Shown: one piece after another, positions 59,992 through 64,000 of the stretch
How the letters are laid out: each line of letters opens with the position of its first letter
How positions within the stretch are numbered: position 1 is the stretch's first letter
Origin: Rhodospirillales bacterium URHD0017
GTDB lineage: Bacteria > Pseudomonadota > Alphaproteobacteria > Reyranellales > Reyranellaceae
DNA: 64,000 nt
Assembly: GCA_900110395.1 (NCBI GenBank)
Contig: FODP01000007.1
Coordinates: 62,001-126,000, forward strand
Direction of reading: 5' to 3'
Notes under the pieces: generated by a model
Told to the model about the DNA's origin: nothing
What the model saw: the letters and a program-made list of their open reading frames with translations, nothing else
Database searches by the model: none
Program-made: the position numbers and the translations under genes

Positions 59992-60360
59992 ATGGCCGAC
60001 GCCATCGACGACCTGTTCCGCCGCTTCGGCAAGGCCTTCAACAAGGCCGATGTCGAGGAGATCGCCGCCTGCGTGACCGATGACTTCGAATGGCGCCTGA
60101 ATGCGGGGGGCTCGCCCGGCGGTCGCGTGCTGAAGGGCAAGGACGACTTGCGTGCGCATTTCGCCGACAGGAGCCGCGCTCATCGCGAGGCGCGCTATTC
60201 GGAAGCGCGCATCCATCGCTCGGGCGACAAGCTGTTCGGCACCTTCCGCGTCACCGGCATCGACCATGCCGGCCAGCCGTTCGACCGCTACGGCATCGAT
60301 CTTTACGAGCTCAAGGACGGCAAGATCGCGCTGAAGGACAGCTACCTCAAGGCCGACTGA
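59992..60360 (+). CDS. NTF2-like/SnoaL-fold protein
   Basis: The 122-residue product has the cone-shaped NTF2-like pattern: helix IDDLFRRFGKAFNKADVEEIAACVTDDFEWRL, then strands (GGRVLKGKDDLRAHFADR, RIHRSGDKLFGTFRVTGIDHAGQPFDRYGIDLYELKDGKIALKDSYL). Such proteins are ligand binders, isomerases or scaffolds. The gene has GGAGAAAG before ATG 59992. Its 3' end overlaps the convergent M20 gene by 14 bases. A specific reaction cannot be assigned. Confidence 0.85.
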   Translation: MADAIDDLFRRFGKAFNKADVEEIAACVTDDFEWRLNAGGSPGGRVLKGKDDLRAHFADRSRAHREARYSEARIHRSGDKLFGTFRVTGIDHAGQPFDRYGIDLYELKDGKIALKDSYLKAD

Positions 60361-61492
60361 GGAAGCGGAGCGCGGCCTCGCAATACATGGCGTAGACCGG
60401 GCCGATCGAGGCGATGTGGGCCCACTCGTCGGCGGCATGCATGTTGCCGAAGCTGACGCCCGGCGCACACACCGTGGGAACCCCGCGCGCGGCCAGAAGA
60501 TTGCCGATGTTGGAGGGGCCGCAGACATCGGCGGCGAATGGCCGGCCGAAGGCGGTGCTCGCGGCCTCCGTAAAGCTCCGCACCAGGCGGTCGTCGCGCG
60601 GCACGACATAGGCCGGCCAGGAATCGACGATCTCGATGCCGGTTTGGCCATCGACGGCCCGCACGATGCCCTCGAGCCAGCGCGTGGCCGCAGCAGCATC
60701 GAAGGTGCGGGTGAGCCGGATGTCGACATGGCAGACCGCGAGGTCGGGCACGACGCTGAAGCCCTGGCCGCCTTCGATGTGCGTCACCGTCGCGGCCGGT
60801 CCGAACGGGAAGGCGGCATCGGGCAGGTCGGGAAAGACCGGTTCGCCGAGCTTGAGCGTGAAGGCGGCCGCCTTGGTGAGCGCATTGACGCCGCGACGCT
60901 CGCTGTCGCCCGAATGCGCGGCGACACCCGCGAAGCGCAGCCGGGCGCGCAGGAAGCCGCGGCTGCCGGCGACGACGCCTTCGTTGCCCGGATAGCCCAG
61001 CGAGGCGGCATCGGGCGGGCGGCCCGCGGCATCGAGATAGGCGCGCACGCCGCCGAAGCGGCCGGTGTGCTCATCGGCGTCGAACAGCACGTGCAGCGCG
61101 CCGCGCGGCAGGCCGCTTCCGGCAAAATGGCGCGCGACGTGGGCGAGGATGGCGACGCCCGCCTTGGAATCGGCGGCGCCACGGCCGAACAACCGGCCAT
61201 CGCGCACCGCGCCGGAGAAAGGCGGCGCGCTCCATTGCCCGGGATCGCCGGCCGGCGCGGTATCGATGCAGGCGTCGAGGCAGAGCACGGGTCCGGGCGC
61301 CGCACCCGGCATCTCGACCAGCACCGCCACCGGCTTGCCCGAGGGATCGTCGAGCAGGCGCGGCGCGAGGCCGTTGTTGGCGAGCCACGACTGTACCAGC
61401 GACAGCACTGGCTGCGGCGCATCGATGCCGGCGCACGACGGCGTCGCCACCAGGCGCGACGCGAGCTCAACGATGCTGTCGATGGGGATCAT
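60347..61492 (-). CDS. M20-family metallohydrolase with altered metal ligands
   Basis: The 381-residue product has the M20 (ArgE/DapE/CPG2) layout: LCLDACIDTAPAGDPGQWSAPPFSGAVRDGRLFGRGAADSKAG, then DADEHTGRFGG, a lid/dimerisation domain (GSRGFLRARLRFAGVAAHSGDSERRGVNAL), and a C-terminal ligand near GNMHAADEW. Compared with canonical enzymes, the first His is C75, the metal-binding Glu after the general base (E141) is H142, and the GEP-type Glu is Y167. D77, D108 and the last His are kept. It may use a different metal set or be a subfamily with a mono-metal site. Convergent with the NTF2-like gene. Confidence 0.82.
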   Translation of the reverse strand: MIPIDSIVELASRLVATPSCAGIDAPQPVLSLVQSWLANNGLAPRLLDDPSGKPVAVLVEMPGAAPGPVLCLDACIDTAPAGDPGQWSAPPFSGAVRDGRLFGRGAADSKAGVAILAHVARHFAGSGLPRGALHVLFDADEHTGRFGGVRAYLDAAGRPPDAASLGYPGNEGVVAGSRGFLRARLRFAGVAAHSGDSERRGVNALTKAAAFTLKLGEPVFPDLPDAAFPFGPAATVTHIEGGQGFSVVPDLAVCHVDIRLTRTFDAAAATRWLEGIVRAVDGQTGIEIVDSWPAYVVPRDDRLVRSFTEAASTAFGRPFAADVCGPSNIGNLLAARGVPTVCAPGVSFGNMHAADEWAHIASIGPVYAMYCEAALRFLSRP

Positions 61493-61519
61493 GATCCATC
61501 ATGTATAGTGCGCGGGTCG

Positions 61520-62971
61520 ATGAAAGTAACTTCGCCCCCGCCGCCCTTCGAGCTTCCCGGCTTCGAGATTTCCGACTGGGCTTTGCTTGGCGCGCTCCTG
61601 ATCGTCACCGTCGTCGGCAGCTCGCAGATGTCCCTGCTGGTGATCGACGGTGCGGGCTCCATCACCGCCGCATGGCTCGGCAATGCCTGGGCGCTGTTCT
61701 ACGACCAGGTCACCGGGCGCGCGGTTTCGACCCTGCTGGCCTTCGGTCCGGCCTGGGCGCTCAGCGGATGGGTCGACCTGCCGGCCAATGTCTTCGTCGG
61801 CGTAGCCCATGTCCTGAACTTTGCCGTGCCGCTCGTCTTCTGGCTCGCCCTGCGCGCCATCGAGCCACAGCGGATCTTCTCGCGCCTCTACCTCGCGGTG
61901 GCGCTGGTCCTGGTCTTCTTCACCTCCGAGCTGATCCCCGCCATGGGTCTCTGGATGATCTGGCTCGCCGTGCTCGACCATCCGCAGCGATCGCGGCCGG
62001 CGAAGGCGATCGCCACGATCGTGATCGCGCCGCTAGTGGTGCTGACGCATCCCGCGATCGCCATCACCAGCATCGTGTTCGCCATCGGCGGCTTGGCCCT
62101 CCGCCTGCTCGGCCGGCCCTTCCCGCGGCACCTTGCTATTGCCTCCGCAGCGATGGGCGTGCTGGTGACGGCTGGCTACTTCGCGACGTCGGCGTTGTGG
62201 CCCGCGACCAATCCGTCGCTCGCCGGCCAATTGCAGGGCGGCCAGTACAACTACGTCGATCCGCTGTGGATGCTGGGCACCTTCGGCTTCTTCCCGATGC
62301 TGGCGGTGTTCTGGTTGCTGCTGCTGGCGCCCGGGCTCGACGGCACGGCGGCGCGCTGGCGCCTGTCCAGGACCGCCCTGGTGATCCTCGCCGTCATCGG
62401 CCTGTGGTTCGCGCTGAACGGCACCAACATCCTGACATGGATCTTCGCCCGCAGCACGGCGCCGGTGGCGCTGGCCCTGGCGCTCTGCCTGGCGCTGGCC
62501 TCGCCGGCTGCGACCTGGCTGCAGGCGGCGCGCCGGCCGCTGCTGATCTTCGCGGCGATCATGGCGACGGCGGCGGTGTCCTACGGCGTCGATCTCTTCC
62601 TGTTTGGCCGCGCCTCCGACGCGCGGCTGGCGCCGCTGATTGCCGCCGGTGGCCCGGCGCCCAACATCGCGCCCATGGGGCCGCCGTCGCCGCCGCCGAC
62701 CCAGCGACCATTGCCAGTCGTCTTCAAGTGGCTGGCCGCGCCGGACTATGTGCGCGACATCATCAATCCGTATTACGGCGGCGAACGCATGACGTTCGCG
62801 TTCTACAGTTTCTTCCGCTCGGACCGGCGCGCGGTGCTGTACAAGCCGCTCGACAAGAAACGCGAATGGGTGCCCTTCATGTGCACGGCCACCGACGACG
62901 CGCTCAAGCGGCCGCGCGACGCCATCGACGTGCGCATGCTGCGCTTCATCCGCGAGCAGTACTGCGTATGA
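61520..62971 (+). CDS. Polytopic membrane protein of unknown function
   Basis: The 483-residue product starts at ATG 61520. About ten hydrophobic segments run to residue ~375, including LLGALLIVTVVGSSQM, VLNFAVPLVFWLALRAI, LYLAVALVLVFFTSELIPAMGLWMIWLAVL and APVALALALCLALA. A Pro-rich linker follows, then a soluble C-terminal domain (VFKWLAAPDYVRDIINPYYGGERMTFAFYSFFRSDRRAVLYKP). The last residues end REQYCV. I do not recognise a family. It is divergent from the M20 gene and overlaps the next membrane-protein gene tail to tail by 26 bases. Confidence 0.75.
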   Translation: MKVTSPPPPFELPGFEISDWALLGALLIVTVVGSSQMSLLVIDGAGSITAAWLGNAWALFYDQVTGRAVSTLLAFGPAWALSGWVDLPANVFVGVAHVLNFAVPLVFWLALRAIEPQRIFSRLYLAVALVLVFFTSELIPAMGLWMIWLAVLDHPQRSRPAKAIATIVIAPLVVLTHPAIAITSIVFAIGGLALRLLGRPFPRHLAIASAAMGVLVTAGYFATSALWPATNPSLAGQLQGGQYNYVDPLWMLGTFGFFPMLAVFWLLLLAPGLDGTAARWRLSRTALVILAVIGLWFALNGTNILTWIFARSTAPVALALALCLALASPAATWLQAARRPLLIFAAIMATAAVSYGVDLFLFGRASDARLAPLIAAGGPAPNIAPMGPPSPPPTQRPLPVVFKWLAAPDYVRDIINPYYGGERMTFAFYSFFRSDRRAVLYKPLDKKREWVPFMCTATDDALKRPRDAIDVRMLRFIREQYCV

Positions 62972-64000
62972 CCAGCGCCAGCAGCAGCAACAACGACAGG
63001 CCCGAGATCGCCTGACCCCAGCGCTCGATCGCCAGAGTGCCACGATCGAGCCGGGTGACGGTCTCGCCGGCCGGCGCGGTGAAGGAGACCAGGCGCAACG
63101 GCTCGCTGGCGGCGAGCGGCAGGCCGGCCTCGAGGCGCCCATCGAGGCGCCAAGCCGGGAAGAAGAAGCGGCGCAGCGTGACCGTGGTCGGCTGATCGGC
63201 AGTGACCGCAAGGCGCAGATTGCCGAAAGGCTCGTTGTCGGCGTGGCACGTCCGGGCAGCCGGCGCGCAGGAGATCACCGGCGCGTCCTTGAGCTGCTCC
63301 AGTCCGAGATCGGCATAGCGCGCGCCGGCGAACTTGTAGCCGGCGGGCTGGTATTCCTTGACGTCGTGGCGGTCGAGCGTGCCGGTCCGCGCCACGAACT
63401 CGGCGCGCGCCCGCACATCGGTCACGATCAGGACCGCGCCCGGCACCAGGGCGACGCCCGCTGCGGCAAGGACATAGACGACGCCGCGGCGAACCTCGGC
63501 AAGCGGCGTCAGGCAAAGCGCGGTCAACAGGCTGAATTCGACGACCATCAGCAGCCGCCAGGGGAACTGCACCTTGCCGACCAGCGGCAGGTCCCAGAAC
63601 CACGGCAGGAGGCCGGCAATCAGGATCAGACAGGCGAGGCTGAGCGCCACCCAGAAGCCGAGCTCGCGCCGGCCGTCCCCGTCCGGGAGCTGCAGCAGGG
63701 CAAGGCACAGGCCCGCGGCCAGCAGCGCGGCGGCGAGCACGATCGAGCCGATGACGCGCATGGTGTCGGGATCGACCCAGCGCTCGGGCGCCATCACGAA
63801 CCAGTTGCTGGCGCGGTAGAACGAGGTCCAGAGCTCGTGCGCCGAGATCCAGGATTGCAGCTCCATCGCCGGCACCAGGTAGATGGCGGCGAGGCCGATG
63901 CCCAGCACGCCGCCGGCGGCGCAGCGCAGCAGCAGCGCCCGCGCGCGCGTGGTGAACAGCACGTATGCCGGGATGATCGTGATCGAGCACAGGAGCGCGG
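62946..64000 (-). CDS. Polytopic membrane protein, YfhO/PTPS-related type (N-terminus outside window)
   Basis: The minus-strand frame is open to the window end, so the start is missing; a GTG at 63962 is internal because the frame stays open and hydrophobic before it. At least seven hydrophobic helices remain, followed by a ~150-residue extracytoplasmic beta-rich region (TCHADNEPFGNLRLAVTADQPTTVTLRRFFFPAWRLDGRLEAGLPLAASEP) and a last helix (GLSLLLLLALVIR). FPWRLLMVVEFSLLTALCL and the FFFPAWRLDG segment resemble YfhO or PTPS-related glycan membrane proteins. A role in envelope glycan modification is inference. Confidence 0.72.
   Translation of the reverse strand, partial: ALLCSITIIPAYVLFTTRARALLLRCAAGGVLGIGLAAIYLVPAMELQSWISAHELWTSFYRASNWFVMAPERWVDPDTMRVIGSIVLAAALLAAGLCLALLQLPDGDGRRELGFWVALSLACLILIAGLLPWFWDLPLVGKVQFPWRLLMVVEFSLLTALCLTPLAEVRRGVVYVLAAAGVALVPGAVLIVTDVRARAEFVARTGTLDRHDVKEYQPAGYKFAGARYADLGLEQLKDAPVISCAPAARTCHADNEPFGNLRLAVTADQPTTVTLRRFFFPAWRLDGRLEAGLPLAASEPLRLVSFTAPAGETVTRLDRGTLAIERWGQAISGLSLLLLLALVIRSTARG

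Overview
The window looks like chromosomal DNA of a GC-rich, metabolically versatile alphaproteobacterium. The evidence is a strong GC third-position bias, TRAP transporters, a Bug-type solute receptor, a malic enzyme with a phosphotransacetylase-like tail, an SDHAF4-like protein and a HemD/mitofilin-like/HemY block. The palindromic intergenic repeats resemble those I associate with Reyranella-type genomes, but the genus is only an inference. I see no rRNA, tRNA, CRISPR array, prophage or complete insertion sequence.

Layout. 1-4752: two tandem paralogous autotransporters, the first cut by the window edge. 4755-8001: an exported protein of unknown function, a YdcF-like protein, a Tat-type alpha/beta hydrolase and an O6-methylguanine repair enzyme. 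8041-12350: HemD fused to a mitofilin-like membrane domain, HemY and a MetE-core methyltransferase. 12492-17144: a membrane protein, an exported beta-helix protein and MutS. 17205-26769: TRAP permeases without a receptor, malic enzyme, a D-aminoacylase-type amidohydrolase, a decayed LysE exporter and a complete TRAP operon. 26772-32102: Rnk, an operon of a HAD nucleotidase with two PanE paralogues, RmuC and HtpX. 32162-38944: SDHAF4, an FAD amine oxidase, threonine dehydratase, an epimerase remnant, VapBC, PurH, an RcnB-like protein and a lipid kinase. 39000-42267: a WYL regulator and an EVE-domain protein sharing a candidate operator, a luciferase-like monooxygenase and a Bug receptor. 42444-49967: a ribose-type ABC transporter, a class III aminotransferase broken in a G7 tract, an RpiR regulator and an amino-acid receptor. 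50167-56230: an RND efflux pair, an SDR and exported MsrA. 56236-64000: an MFS/TetR pair with twin operators, a 43-residue small protein divergent from a LysR gene, a VOC remnant, two small proteins, an M20 hydrolase with altered metal ligands and two convergent polytopic membrane proteins.

The most striking structure is intergenic. At least five copies of a palindromic element with a CTCCAG/CTGGAG centre occur here. Some paired arms differ by compensatory changes. One copy carries another palindrome in its loop, and another has a 45-base palindrome inserted exactly at a hairpin tip. I did not find a convincing new multi-gene defence or biosynthetic system. The best candidates for something undescribed are the nested palindrome family, the WYL/EVE pair with its structured intergenic region, and the small-protein/LysR locus.
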